Assembly: GCF_003346715.1 (NCBI RefSeq)
Contig: NZ_QQPQ01000001.1
Location: forward strand, 186,001-250,000
Direction: 5' to 3'
Origin: Oceanispirochaeta sp. M1
GTDB taxonomy: Bacteria > Spirochaetota > Spirochaetia > DSM-2461
DNA length: 64,000 nucleotides
The translations under genes and the position numbers were made by a program. The notes below the pieces were generated by a model, which saw nothing but the letters and a program-made list of their open reading frames with translations, had not been told where the DNA came from and did no database searches. Each line of letters opens with the position of its first letter. Within the stretch, counting starts at the first letter, position 1. Shown here in pieces: positions 7,638-16,996 of this stretch.

Positions 7638-9467
7638 ATGTGTGGAATAGTCGGATATTTAGGAAACAAGGAAGCTGTTCCTGTACTGCTGCGCGGACTG
7701 AAACAGCTGGAATACAGGGGTTATGACTCTTCGGGAATCGGTATACTTCACCGCAAGAAGATCAAAGTTGTAAAGGAGGAGGGTAAGCTCTCCCGCCTTG
7801 AAGCAAAAATCACTGAAAAATATTCCTCCACAATTGGAATCGGTCATACCCGCTGGGCCACACACGGTGGAGTTACCACAGAGAACGCCCACCCCCACAG
7901 CGGACCCGAAGGGAAGGTTGCGATCGTTCATAACGGAATCATCGACAATTTTGCCATTCTTAAAAAAGAGTTGCTTGCCAAAGGCAATATTTTTCACAGT
8001 GAGACTGACTCCGAAGTCGTAGCCCACCTGGTGGAGTCCTATCTGGAATACGGACCCGAGAAAGCCGTTTCAATGGCTCTGGACAGACTGGACGGAACCT
8101 ACGGAATGCTTATCCTTTTCCAGGAACATCCGGATATGATCATCGGTGCCAGAAATGGATCTCCCCTGGTTGTCGGGGTCGGACAGAATGAAATGTTTCT
8201 GGCCTCCGATGCAATGGCTTTTGCTACATATACACAGCATGCTATTTTTATCGAAGACGGTGAAATGGTAGTTCTCAACAGCGATGAATATCGTGTTGTA
8301 AACCGTCAGAATATGCAGATAGACAAGAGTGTTGAACGGCTTGATCTGGATGTAGCGGGTATCGACAAGCAGGGATTTTCCCATTTTCTTTTAAAAGAGA
8401 TCTTTGAACAGCCTGAATCGGTTTTCCGTGCCATGGGAAGGGGAGGGCGTCTTCTCCCCGATTATGGAACATCCCTTCTGGGTGGACTCAATATGGATAA
8501 ACGCGATTTCTATGACATCAAAAAAATCCATATTCTTGCCATGGGTACAGCCATGTATGCCGGTGAACTGGGTAAATATATCATAGAAGATCTGGCACGT
8601 ATTCCCGTTGAAGTTTCTGATGCCTCAGAGCTTTGCGGCATCAATCCCATTGTAGATAAAGACACAATCTTTGTGGCTATCAGCCAGTCCGGTGAAACAA
8701 GAGATACAATCGCCGCCGTTCAGGAGATTAAGCAGAAGGGGGGGCGTGTCCTCGGTATCCTTAATGCAGTCGGTTCTACACTGGCCCGCATGACAGATGG
8801 AGGTGCCTACATCCATGCTGGATCTGAAATCTCTGTGGCCAGTACCAAGGCCTTTACCAGTCAGGTTACTGTTCTGGCCCTTCTGGCTCTTATGATAGGA
8901 CGGACCCGGGACATCTCTCTGGTTCGCGGTAAGGAGCTGGTGAATGAATTGATGGCTCTGCCCGATAAGATCAGAATCATTCTGGAGAAAGCAGAAGAGA
9001 TCAAGGCAATGGCTGACGAACTTAAGGAGCATGACTCGGTTATGTATATGGGTAGAGGGATTAACTTCCCCGTTGCCATGGAAGCAGCCCTTAAGCTTAA
9101 AGAGGTCAGCTATATTCATGCCGAAGCCTACAGTGCAGGGTCACTCAAGCATGGCCCCCTTGCTCTTATCTCCGAGGATATCCCTTCCGTATTTATCTGT
9201 ACAAAGGGTGATTATCAGGAAAAGACCATCAGTAATATTCAGGAAGTCCGTGCCCGTAACGGCAGGGTTCTTGTCATCTCGAATTATGAGGATGAGACTC
9301 TGAGAAGGGTTGCGGATAAACTCTTTGTGGTTCCCGACTCCGATCCCCTGCTGTCTCCTCTGCTGACCATTGTTCCCTGTCAGCTTCTGGGTTATTACAC
9401 AGCCCTGGCTCTGGATCGGGACATTGATCAGCCCCGTAACCTGGCCAAGTCGGTGACTACGGACTAG
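7638..9467 (+). CDS. glmS: Glutamine-fructose-6-phosphate aminotransferase (GlmS)
   Basis: GlmS makes glucosamine-6-phosphate from fructose-6-phosphate and glutamine, the first step of UDP-GlcNAc synthesis. The 609-residue length is normal. The N-terminal glutaminase starts MCGIVGYLG with Cys2 as nucleophile and carries EYRGYDSSG, HTRWATHG and the HNGIIDNF segment. Two SIS domains follow, with SQSGETRDTI near residue 350 and KLKEVSYIHAEAYSAGSLKH near 485. The extreme C-terminus DIDQPRNLAKSVT(TD) is the usual conserved end. RBS AAGGAG precedes the ATG. No glmS ribozyme-like leader was seen in the 17-bp gap, and the upstream region is occupied by the small gene. Confidence 0.97.
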   Translation: MCGIVGYLGNKEAVPVLLRGLKQLEYRGYDSSGIGILHRKKIKVVKEEGKLSRLEAKITEKYSSTIGIGHTRWATHGGVTTENAHPHSGPEGKVAIVHNGIIDNFAILKKELLAKGNIFHSETDSEVVAHLVESYLEYGPEKAVSMALDRLDGTYGMLILFQEHPDMIIGARNGSPLVVGVGQNEMFLASDAMAFATYTQHAIFIEDGEMVVLNSDEYRVVNRQNMQIDKSVERLDLDVAGIDKQGFSHFLLKEIFEQPESVFRAMGRGGRLLPDYGTSLLGGLNMDKRDFYDIKKIHILAMGTAMYAGELGKYIIEDLARIPVEVSDASELCGINPIVDKDTIFVAISQSGETRDTIAAVQEIKQKGGRVLGILNAVGSTLARMTDGGAYIHAGSEISVASTKAFTSQVTVLALLALMIGRTRDISLVRGKELVNELMALPDKIRIILEKAEEIKAMADELKEHDSVMYMGRGINFPVAMEAALKLKEVSYIHAEAYSAGSLKHGPLALISEDIPSVFICTKGDYQEKTISNIQEVRARNGRVLVISNYEDETLRRVADKLFVVPDSDPLLSPLLTIVPCQLLGYYTALALDRDIDQPRNLAKSVTTD

Positions 9468-9501
9468 GGTTAATTTCTCTTTTTTTAAAAGTCTGGCAAA
9501 A

Positions 9502-9565
9502 CCCCGCCTAAAGGCGGGGCCGGGCTACTCCAGGCTCCGCTCCCGCTTCGGCCCCCAGTGGGGGC
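9502..9565. repeat. GC-rich hairpin cluster between glmS and the CRISPR island
   Basis: In an AT-rich gap there is a dense GC-rich patch. It has a perfect 7-bp stem CCCCGCC/GGCGGGG with TAAA loop (9502-9519) and a second stem GCCCCC/GGGGGC with a 3-nt loop (9551-9565). No T-run follows on the plus strand; on the minus strand the first stem is followed by TTTT. It could terminate transcription in the minus direction, end glmS mRNA, or be a copy of an interspersed intergenic element. Confidence 0.5.
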
Positions 9566-9637
9566 TGCCTCCGGCACCTTTCATATCCCTTTTTGTATTT
9601 AAATTAGTCAGTTAAAGAGGAATCTCGAATAAAATAA

Positions 9638-9646
9638 GGTGTATCT
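9638..9646 (+). promoter_or_regulatory. GGTGTATCT motif upstream of the WYL gene, shared with the CRISPR leader
   Basis: The 9-mer GGTGTATCT lies about 80 bp before the regulator gene and recurs at 18832-18840 as the right arm of the inverted repeat in the CRISPR leader. A common regulator is possible, but a chance match of this length between two such regions is not negligible. Confidence 0.2.
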
Positions 9647-9724
9647 AATAAATGTGTTGATATCTGAATGAACTTATGCATACTAAAGATAATCCATTAG
9701 TTTATTAATGAAATAGGCATACCT

Positions 9725-10669
9725 TTGAGTCAAACCGAACGAGTTCTTTATCTACTAAATACTCTTAATAATGGAAAAACATTTCAGGTTCATAAAACAG
9801 CTGAGAAATTTGAAGTGACATCCAGAACGATCAAACGGGATATCGAATATCTCCGAGACAGATTGGATATCAATCTGCATTGTACATGTGGGGCTTCATC
9901 AGTATATTCAATTTCTGAAAAAGAACGCATTTCCCTGCAAAAGAAACAAGCCGATCAGAGCCTGCTCTTATTGTCATTGATAAAGAGCATCATGAATAAT
10001 CATTTTCTTTTTCCCTTTGATAGTCATCAGATTCGTGACAGCCTGAACCTTCCTCTTTCTGACAATATCATGGAATTGACTGGTCATATAAGTTATGAGA
10101 TGTCTGAAGAGAAGGTCATTGATCCGAATCTTTTCCATGATCTGATGGAGTCGATTAATGAATCTCATCAGATTCGAATCAAATATAGGAATTTGAAAGG
10201 TCTGACCCAAACACGAATGATTGAGCCTTCTCATCTGCGCAATAGTGATGGACAGTGGTATCTTTTTGCCTGGTGCCATTTTAGAGAAGAACTCAGGGTT
10301 TTTCATGTCTCCAGAATCATCAGATGGTCTTGTACCGATATGTCCTTTGAGAAAGAGATGAAGAGTGATGAACTGGCCATTTCTTTGAATAGCAGTTTTG
10401 GCATAATGTTAAACAAAAAGAATTGTCAGACAGTATTTCTCCGGTTTACAGGGAAGGCAATCAGTCTTGTCAAAGGGAAAATCTGGCATGAGGAGCAGTC
10501 TGTCGAAGTCACAGAAGAGAAGGTTGATATCTCATTTCCAGTGGAATCTTATGAGGAAATACTCAGAGTTGTGTTGTCATATCATGTTGAAGCAGAGGTC
10601 CTTGGCCCACCTGAGTTCAGAAAGATCTGGCAATATAAAATTCAGGAAATGGCAGGAAAATTCATCTAG
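9725..10669 (+). CDS. WYL-domain transcriptional regulator of the CRISPR locus
   Basis: A 314-residue protein with an N-terminal helix-turn-helix of the DeoR/HTH-11 kind (residues about 5-50, KTAEKFEVTSRTIKRDIEYL) and a central WYL domain around residues 140-215 containing the literal GQWYLFAWC and the ligand-side HVSRI. A WCX-like C-terminal region follows. WYL proteins sense nucleic acid or nucleotide ligands, and several sit beside cas operons; one (in Synechocystis) represses its CRISPR system. The start is TTG at 9725, since no ATG exists before the HTH; the RBS is weak, so expression may be low. An 8-bp inverted repeat overlaps its stop codon just ahead of cas3, a plausible binding site. 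Confidence 0.85.
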   Translation: MSQTERVLYLLNTLNNGKTFQVHKTAEKFEVTSRTIKRDIEYLRDRLDINLHCTCGASSVYSISEKERISLQKKQADQSLLLLSLIKSIMNNHFLFPFDSHQIRDSLNLPLSDNIMELTGHISYEMSEEKVIDPNLFHDLMESINESHQIRIKYRNLKGLTQTRMIEPSHLRNSDGQWYLFAWCHFREELRVFHVSRIIRWSCTDMSFEKEMKSDELAISLNSSFGIMLNKKNCQTVFLRFTGKAISLVKGKIWHEEQSVEVTEEKVDISFPVESYEEILRVVLSYHVEAEVLGPPEFRKIWQYKIQEMAGKFI

Positions 10670-10687
10670 GGACACTATATGTCCCTA
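10667..10687. promoter_or_regulatory. Inverted repeat between WYL gene and cas3, candidate operator
   Basis: TAGGGACA (10667-10674), five bases CTATA, then TGTCCCTA (10680-10687) form a perfect 8-bp inverted repeat that begins at the WYL stop codon, about 50 bp before the cas3 start. Size and placement fit a dimeric repressor site; the absence of a T-run argues against a terminator. Confidence 0.5.
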
Positions 10688-10736
10688 ATGGAACAGTATG
10701 ATAAGAATCATGATTTATAAATTTTGAGAGGATGGA

Positions 10737-13313
10737 ATGAGATTAGCTGGAAAAGTAAAGTTAAATGACAAACTCGTTAAGCAAAATATCTCGATTTCAT
10801 TAGCTGATTGTTTCGCTAAGACTATGACTGATTCACAAGGTAAAAATATACCCGGAGTAGATGTTGCTACACACTGTAAAATTGCAGGGCTGGTCGCCTG
10901 TGAATTATTAAGTCGTTATCCAGTTGAGTTAAAAGATAGACTCTTTTCAGAAGGTTCGGAACTTGTCGTTGCTCTGCATGATATTGGTAAAATCAATCCG
11001 ATGTTTCAGGAAAAAATTAGAAGAAATATGGGTTGTAAAAGAAATTCACATCCGGATCTAATCAATATTGATCCAGATTTAGAAAAAAATTCAAGCTGGC
11101 ATTGGGGTATCAGTCAAGCCGCTCTATATGGGCTTGGAAGGTTTATACCTGAGATTGCAGGTCGTCATCATGGAGTCAGCCCAGAGAAGGTACCTCTGCC
11201 TGATGATCAAATAACAGGTGGCCCCCCCTGGCAGAATCTTAGAAATGAGTTGATTAGCTTTGAAATGGACATTTTTGGTAAAAAATGGCCTGTCATAAAA
11301 AATGATCTATCAGCAGCGCTTCTTTCAGGTCTGACTACTGTTTCCGACTGGATTGCATCAGGCTCTATATTTGATAATCCTGATTTCGCTGACAGCAAAT
11401 TAACAGAACAAGTCAAAATGGCTGTGAATTATGCAGGATTTATTAAGCCAAAAATAAAAAAAGGATTATCCTTTACCGATGTCTTTTCCTTTTCACCTAG
11501 ACCGCTTCAAACGTCTCTTATCAAAATTGTGAAGACTCCTGGTGTATATGTATTAGAAGCTCAAATGGGACAGGGAAAAACTGAAGCTGCATTGTTTGCT
11601 GCGTACAACATGATGGAGAAAGGACAGGGAACGGGTATTTATTTTGCTCTACCGACACAACTCACATCAGAAAAAATTCATGATCGAGTGGATTCTTTCT
11701 TAAATAAAATTCTTGAAAAGCAAGATAGACATAACACATTACTCCTACATGGAAATGCCTGGCTTTGTGAAACAGATATGGGTGAAGATGCAAAGCCTGG
11801 TTATTCCTGGTATCAATCCAGGAAGAGGGGAATCCTGGCGCCCTTTGCAGTCGGTACTATTGATCAGGCCTTGATGGCAGTGATGAATGTTAAGCATGGT
11901 TTTGTACGGACATTCGGGTTGGCAGGAAAAATTGTAATTTTGGATGAAGTCCATACTTATGATGCCTATACCGGAACGATTATGGATCATTTAATAAACT
12001 CACTGGTGGAGTTGGATTGCACTGTCATCATTTTGAGTGCCACATTGACAAGTTCTCGGAAGTTGAAATTATTTAATAAAAATGACGAGCACCCCATTGT
12101 CGATGAATCCTACCCACAGATTACCGCTGTTACAAAAAATGGTGATTTCCTAAAGGTCAATCCAGGCTCGGAGGAGAGGGATTTTGTAAAAATAGAACTT
12201 CTTTCTGAGGATAAGAACGCCTATTTCCTTACCAGGGAGCGAGCCATCAGAGGTGAATATATTCTCTGGATTGAGAACTCCGTTGACGAAGCGCAGAACG
12301 TATATAAAAAATTAGCTCCCTGGGCTCATGAAAATAACATAAAGATTGGCCTGATGCATTCGCGGTTCTCAAGGATGGAGCGAAAAAAACTTGATGATCA
12401 GTGGGTCGAAATATTTGGAAAACCGGGCAGGATTGATTCTGATGGTATCGGGAAAATCCTTATAGGGACACAAGTTTTGGAACAGTCTCTTGATATTGAT
12501 GCGGATATGTTGATTACCCGCCTGGCACCGACGGATATGATTTTGCAGAGAATCGGGCGCCTCTGGCGTCACAGAGATGTGGATGCTTTTCGTGGCGATG
12601 AATCAAAACGAGAGGCCTATATCTTATCCCCCTTGAGGTCTGAAATTGATGATGATCCTATAACAGCTTTCGCTATCAGTTCTTATATTTACTCCCCCTA
12701 TGTGCTTGCAAGAAGTTTCGAAGTTTGGAGTCAGGAGGTCAAAATCTGTCTTCCCGATGATATGCGACATCTGATAGAAGAAACATATGCCCCCCGTCAG
12801 GATGTCGGTAAATTGGAAGCTGTAAAAAAAGAATTGATCAAGGAGAAAGAGAAACTGCAGCGTTTTGCCTTTCTCGGAATGGCGAAAGCCGGTATTACCC
12901 GATCGGATCTGAGAGCAGCAACCCGGTATTCGGAGATTCAAACCTGTGATGTTCTTCTATTAGATGAGAGGAGTGATCTGGTTACGGGGAATATCACCTT
13001 TTATGACGGTGAAGAAATCGTCCTGAAGCATAAAAATAATCTCACATTATCTGATAGAAAAAACATATCAGCCATTCTTGCAAATAGAATTATATCAGTG
13101 CCCGAATATAAGGCACCCGTACCTTCAAATACAAGGGACCTCTCCTGGCTATCTCCTTATCTATATGTGGGTGATGGTAATGAATCTCCTATTCGAATAG
13201 CTATATTGGAAAAAAGTGGAACCATAGCGGGCTTTAAGGGAAACAGCAGCAATGAAAAATATAATTTGTCCTATTCAAAATCGCTGGGGTATACAGCCAT
13301 AAAAAAGGAATAA
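10737..13313 (+). CDS. cas3: CRISPR-associated helicase/nuclease Cas3 (type I-E)
   Basis: Cas3 is recruited by Cascade to nick, unwind and degrade target DNA. The 858-residue protein has the fused I-E layout: an N-terminal HD nuclease with His46 (ATHCKIA), His81-Asp82 (LHDIGK) and a GRHHG segment near 142-146, then a superfamily 2 helicase. Walker A GQGKT lies near 278-282, motif II is DEVH at 403-406, motif III SAT at 434-436, and QRIGRLWRH is motif VI near 605. All key residues look intact. The strong RBS GAGAGGATGGA precedes the ATG. It is the first gene of the cas operon, four bases before cse1. The region is more AT-rich than the flanking housekeeping genes. Confidence 0.96.
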   Translation: MRLAGKVKLNDKLVKQNISISLADCFAKTMTDSQGKNIPGVDVATHCKIAGLVACELLSRYPVELKDRLFSEGSELVVALHDIGKINPMFQEKIRRNMGCKRNSHPDLINIDPDLEKNSSWHWGISQAALYGLGRFIPEIAGRHHGVSPEKVPLPDDQITGGPPWQNLRNELISFEMDIFGKKWPVIKNDLSAALLSGLTTVSDWIASGSIFDNPDFADSKLTEQVKMAVNYAGFIKPKIKKGLSFTDVFSFSPRPLQTSLIKIVKTPGVYVLEAQMGQGKTEAALFAAYNMMEKGQGTGIYFALPTQLTSEKIHDRVDSFLNKILEKQDRHNTLLLHGNAWLCETDMGEDAKPGYSWYQSRKRGILAPFAVGTIDQALMAVMNVKHGFVRTFGLAGKIVILDEVHTYDAYTGTIMDHLINSLVELDCTVIILSATLTSSRKLKLFNKNDEHPIVDESYPQITAVTKNGDFLKVNPGSEERDFVKIELLSEDKNAYFLTRERAIRGEYILWIENSVDEAQNVYKKLAPWAHENNIKIGLMHSRFSRMERKKLDDQWVEIFGKPGRIDSDGIGKILIGTQVLEQSLDIDADMLITRLAPTDMILQRIGRLWRHRDVDAFRGDESKREAYILSPLRSEIDDDPITAFAISSYIYSPYVLARSFEVWSQEVKICLPDDMRHLIEETYAPRQDVGKLEAVKKELIKEKEKLQRFAFLGMAKAGITRSDLRAATRYSEIQTCDVLLLDERSDLVTGNITFYDGEEIVLKHKNNLTLSDRKNISAILANRIISVPEYKAPVPSNTRDLSWLSPYLYVGDGNESPIRIAILEKSGTIAGFKGNSSNEKYNLSYSKSLGYTAIKKE

Positions 13314-13316
13314 GAA

Positions 13317-14822
13317 ATGATTGAAAATCGGTACAACCTGGTAGAAGAAAAGTGGATTCCTGTTGCTCATACAGGGATGGTCAGTCTAAAACAAATTTTC
13401 TCTGATCTAACACTGGCTACACTGGGTGGGAATCCAATTCAGAAGATTTCCATAATGAAACTTCTGCTGGCAATTACTCAGGCAGCAGTCACTCCCGAGG
13501 ATGATGATGAATGGAAGCGCTTGGGAGTCGACGGACTCGTTAAGGCCTGTGTGGAGTATCTTGAGAATAATAAAAATTACTTCTGGCTATATGGTGAAAA
13601 CCCATTTCTACAGATTCCCGCCATTATTAAGGCCGAAATACAAACATCAGGAGCTCTTGTTCCTGAAATTTCTACTGGTAATACAACGGTACTCTTTAAA
13701 AGCCAAATAGAGCGATCCCTGGATGATGCCGGTATTGCATTATTGGTTCTTCAGGTAAACAGCTTTGCCTTCTCAGGAAAAAAATCAGATAACTCTGTTG
13801 TTCTTACCCCGGGATATATGGGGAAGACAAAAGAAAATGGAAAAAAAACATCAGGAAAATCAGGCCCCTCGCTAGGATATATGGGATATCAGCACTCTTT
13901 CTATAGTGGCAATAATATTCCGGAAACAATATTCATGAATCTTTTCACTCATCAGGACATTTCATCCATGGGAATGTTTCCTGATGGATTGGGAGATCCC
14001 CCCTGGGGAAATCCACCAGCAGGGGAAGATGATCTCGTCTCTCAGAAACTAAAGAAATCCTATTTCGGTAGATTAATACCCTATTCCCGTTTTGTTTTAA
14101 TAGCTGATGAAGGAATCCATTATTCTGAGGGCATCGCTCACGATCGTCACAATGAAGGAGTGTGGGATCCATCAGTAACAGTAAAACCAGATGATAAAAC
14201 CCCTAAGGCCATTTGGGTCTCCCATGAAAAAAAATCATGGAGGAGTATTCCCTCATTATTATCATTCATGCAAAAAGAGGAAGATTTTCTCTGTTATCAA
14301 TTGAAGCTTGCCTATCAGAGGATCAAAACTACATTCGATGATATCGGAATCTGGACTGGGGGTATCATGGTTAGCAGTAATGCCGGGGAGCAATACTGTT
14401 CCGGAACAGATGATTATAGTGACTCTTCATTCAGTCTGAATTCAGAGATACTGGGAGAACCCTGGTATTTCAGATTGAGAAATGAGATGCAGGAACTGAA
14501 TAGATTAGATAAGGCTATTTATTCCTGCATGAACAGTTACCATAAAGAATTGAAGGTAAAGAACGAAAATCTGATCAAAAAAGCCAAATATGACTATTGG
14601 TCCCGTTGTGAAAGAAACTTTCAGGACTTATTAGATTTCTGTGAAGATCGTGAACAACTTCTGGTCTTAAGAAAGAAATTTGCATCCTATGTGTATCAAT
14701 CATATGACAAATATTGCCCCTCTGTTACGGCCAGGCAAATGGCCGCATGGGCAAAATGTAAACCAAAATTAAGTAAATATCTGAGTGAATTGAAGGAGGA
14801 TGGTGAGGATGTTGCAGGATAA
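13317..14822 (+). CDS. casA: Cascade large subunit Cse1/CasA (Cas8e)
   Basis: Cse1 recognises the PAM and recruits Cas3 in type I-E Cascade. This 501-residue protein has the family start NRYNLVEEKWIPV, the early GGNPIQKISIMKLLLAI block, FWLYGENPFLQIP near residue 90 and the HQHSF-like GYMGYQHSFYSGNN region near 188. The length equals that of E. coli CasA. It starts three bases after the cas3 stop and overlaps cse2 slightly. PAM specificity cannot be read from sequence, but spacers in the downstream array suggest an AA-Y type. Confidence 0.95.
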   Translation: MIENRYNLVEEKWIPVAHTGMVSLKQIFSDLTLATLGGNPIQKISIMKLLLAITQAAVTPEDDDEWKRLGVDGLVKACVEYLENNKNYFWLYGENPFLQIPAIIKAEIQTSGALVPEISTGNTTVLFKSQIERSLDDAGIALLVLQVNSFAFSGKKSDNSVVLTPGYMGKTKENGKKTSGKSGPSLGYMGYQHSFYSGNNIPETIFMNLFTHQDISSMGMFPDGLGDPPWGNPPAGEDDLVSQKLKKSYFGRLIPYSRFVLIADEGIHYSEGIAHDRHNEGVWDPSVTVKPDDKTPKAIWVSHEKKSWRSIPSLLSFMQKEEDFLCYQLKLAYQRIKTTFDDIGIWTGGIMVSSNAGEQYCSGTDDYSDSSFSLNSEILGEPWYFRLRNEMQELNRLDKAIYSCMNSYHKELKVKNENLIKKAKYDYWSRCERNFQDLLDFCEDREQLLVLRKKFASYVYQSYDKYCPSVTARQMAAWAKCKPKLSKYLSELKEDGEDVAG

Positions 14823-15342
14823 TAAGATTAAAAAGAGTGATGCTTTTGTCGGTTATGTGTTAGAGACGATCCAGAATCAGAAGAATAAATCTTTTGGTGC
14901 AAAATTGAAAAAGGCTGATAATGAAAATACAGAATACCAAAGCTGGGAAATTCTAAGCCGGTGGGTTGATCTTGAAAATGATAGAGAAAGAAAATCTTAT
15001 GCCTTGATAGCTGCTTCTTTGGCAAAACATAAGTCAGGAAAGGATGGCCCTTTAGGCTTGGGTCGTGCCCTGGCCATCGCTTTTGATGTTCGTAATGGCC
15101 CTTCTGATGATGAGCGAGGTCCGGGACATAGCAGATTAAGAAGACTCTTGACTTGCAAAGATAGTCAGGAGCTGATTCTAGTATTAAGGTCCAATCTCAG
15201 ACTGCTTCAATCAAGAGAAACCCCATTTTCACATGCCAGATTACTGGATGAAATTCTCAGCTTCGACATTGACTGGAAGAGGGACAAAATCCGTGCCTCC
15301 TGGGCTCAGGAGTTCTATGGCAGTAAGGGAGCCGAGAAATGA
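14809..15342 (+). CDS. casB: Cascade small subunit Cse2/CasB
   Basis: Cse2 forms the small-subunit dimer along the Cascade belly and stabilises the R-loop. The reading frame begins with ATG at 14800, but AGGAGG at 14794-14799 abuts that codon; the in-frame ATG at 14809 has ideal 9-nt spacing and is preferred (177 residues). The visible Cse2 features are the basic helix RARxxL-type segment GHSRLRRLLTCKD near residue 105 and the C-terminal SWAQEFYG. It overlaps the cse1 stop by 14 bp and the cas6e start by four (ATGA). Confidence 0.9.
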   Translation: MLQDNKIKKSDAFVGYVLETIQNQKNKSFGAKLKKADNENTEYQSWEILSRWVDLENDRERKSYALIAASLAKHKSGKDGPLGLGRALAIAFDVRNGPSDDERGPGHSRLRRLLTCKDSQELILVLRSNLRLLQSRETPFSHARLLDEILSFDIDWKRDKIRASWAQEFYGSKGAEK

Positions 15343-15926
15343 TTGCATCAATACTAAAATTATCTCCCGGGGATATTAAAACTCTTAAAATCAAAGATGC
15401 ATACAGTATTCATAGAGTTGTTTATACCCTGTTTCCTGGTGATTCCAGAACCTTTTTATACTTGGATGCGGGAGGGAACTTTCAATACAGAAAAATTCTT
15501 ATCCTATCAAGGAATGCCCCGAAAATTCCTGAATGTGGTGAGCTCGAATCGAAGTCTGTTCCCGAAGATTTTTTAAATAACTCCAAATATGCTTTTTCTG
15601 TAAGACTTAATCCGGTTTTTAGAAAAACAGGTTCAAAAAAAATGATACCTGTGAGAGGGGAGACTGAACTGAAAAAATGGTTTTTATCTCGACAGGATGT
15701 TTGGGGATTTAGAACTCAAACAGATCATCTGGCAGTCAGTGAGACTGGATTGCAGGATTTTCGAAAGGGCGAACACACTGTTGTTCATAATCAGGCCACT
15801 TTTATGGGAACTCTGGAAGTGACAGACAGGAGTGTATTCAATCACTCTTTTGAGATGGGAATCGGGAGAGCTAAGGCTTTTGGTTTTGGATTATTGCAAT
15901 TAAGACCTTTAACAGAAATTAAATAA
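15339..15926 (+). CDS. cas6e: CRISPR RNA endoribonuclease Cas6e/CasE
   Basis: Cas6e cuts the repeat hairpin of pre-crRNA and remains on the crRNA 3' end. The 195-residue length is usual. The catalytic region DAYSIHRVVYTLFP near residue 20-33 supplies the conserved His26, and the C-terminal glycine-rich loop GIGRAKAFGFGLLQL near 175 is the family hallmark. Its position directly after cse2 and before cas7e differs from E. coli, where cas6e follows cas5e. The ATG overlaps the cse2 TGA (ATGA), so the operon is translationally coupled here and the order is not an assembly artefact of separate pieces. Confidence 0.92.
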   Translation: MIASILKLSPGDIKTLKIKDAYSIHRVVYTLFPGDSRTFLYLDAGGNFQYRKILILSRNAPKIPECGELESKSVPEDFLNNSKYAFSVRLNPVFRKTGSKKMIPVRGETELKKWFLSRQDVWGFRTQTDHLAVSETGLQDFRKGEHTVVHNQATFMGTLEVTDRSVFNHSFEMGIGRAKAFGFGLLQLRPLTEIK

Positions 15927-15940
15927 AGAGGAGAGAGAAT

Positions 15941-16996
15941 ATGGAAAAGAGTAATTATAGAGGATTAAAAGTTGAATTTCACATTTTGCAGAGCTTTCCG
16001 GTAACCTGCCTGAATAGGGATGATGTCGGCTCTCCAAAAACAGCAGTTGTCGGTGGTGTCACACGAGCTCGAGTCAGTAGCCAATCCTGGAAAAGACAGA
16101 TCCGTCTCAGTATGAAAGATTTTGGTATCAACATTGCTACCCGCACTAAACACATAGCCCAGAAAATTGAAAAAGAGTGCCTTCTTCTTGGAGCAACAGA
16201 GGAGCAGGCTAAGGTATGCAGTGAAATAATATCAAATGCTTTAAGCAAAGATACACTCCATTTTTTCAGTGATACAGAGAGTAAAGCTTTAGCTCTGTTA
16301 GCAAAAGATAAAGAATATACTCTGACTGAAAAAGACAAAGATATCATTAAAACCCATAAAAAAGCATTTAATCCGGGGCTGGATGGATTGGATATTGCCT
16401 TATTTGGACGAATGGTTGCTCAGGCCGCAGAATTAAACGTGGAGGCGGCAGCCTCTTTTTCTCATGCTATCTCTACTCATAAGGTCAGCAATGAAGTGGA
16501 ATTCTTTACCGCCCTGGATGATTATCCCATCAGTGAGGAGCTTGAAACCGGTTCTTCTCATATGGGAAGTCTGGAGTTTAATTCTGCCACATACTATCGT
16601 TATATCGGTCTTGATTTAGGCCAGTTAGTAGATACTTTAGGAGATGATGAGGAACTTGAAAAGGCATTGACAGCTTTCATAAAAGCCCTGTATGTCGCTG
16701 TCCCCGGTGCCCGTCAGACCACTCAGGCGGGCTATAACCCATGGGATTATGCCAGAGTTAATATTCGAAGAGGACAGGGAATCCAGGCTTCCTTTGATAA
16801 GCCTGTAAGGTCATCGGGTAAAGGTTACCTGGAGCCCAGTATCGAAGCGCTAAATGATTATCTGGATAAAAAGGAGAAATTATCAGGGTCCCTTTTCAAT
16901 AAAATCAATGGCTTTGCTTGGGGGCAGGATGATAATTTTAGTATAGATCATCTCATTAAAAGGATAGTGGAAGCAGTGAAGGGATCATATGAGTAA
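15941..16996 (+). CDS. cas7e: Cascade backbone subunit Cas7e/CasC (Cse4)
   Basis: Six copies of Cas7e coat the crRNA spacer. This 351-residue protein shows the family start VEFHILQSFPVTCLNRDD followed by the GSPKTAVVGGVTRARVSSQ SWKR region, where the basic residues contact RNA. The middle carries SHMGSLEFNSATYYRY near residue 207 and VPGARQTTQAGYNPWDYA near 255, both typical. A strong RBS (AAAGAGGAGAGAG) precedes its ATG, in line with its high stoichiometry. The stop overlaps the cas5e start by eight bases. Confidence 0.96.
   Translation: MEKSNYRGLKVEFHILQSFPVTCLNRDDVGSPKTAVVGGVTRARVSSQSWKRQIRLSMKDFGINIATRTKHIAQKIEKECLLLGATEEQAKVCSEIISNALSKDTLHFFSDTESKALALLAKDKEYTLTEKDKDIIKTHKKAFNPGLDGLDIALFGRMVAQAAELNVEAAASFSHAISTHKVSNEVEFFTALDDYPISEELETGSSHMGSLEFNSATYYRYIGLDLGQLVDTLGDDEELEKALTAFIKALYVAVPGARQTTQAGYNPWDYARVNIRRGQGIQASFDKPVRSSGKGYLEPSIEALNDYLDKKEKLSGSLFNKINGFAWGQDDNFSIDHLIKRIVEAVKGSYE

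Noticed and set aside
9502-9519. Possible CRISPR-repeat-like guide or degenerate repeat upstream of the cas operon
   Set aside because: The stem shape is similar to the repeat, but the flanking TTTT and GTGTTTC parts are missing and there is no spacer-like partner; a plain hairpin or terminator explains it better.
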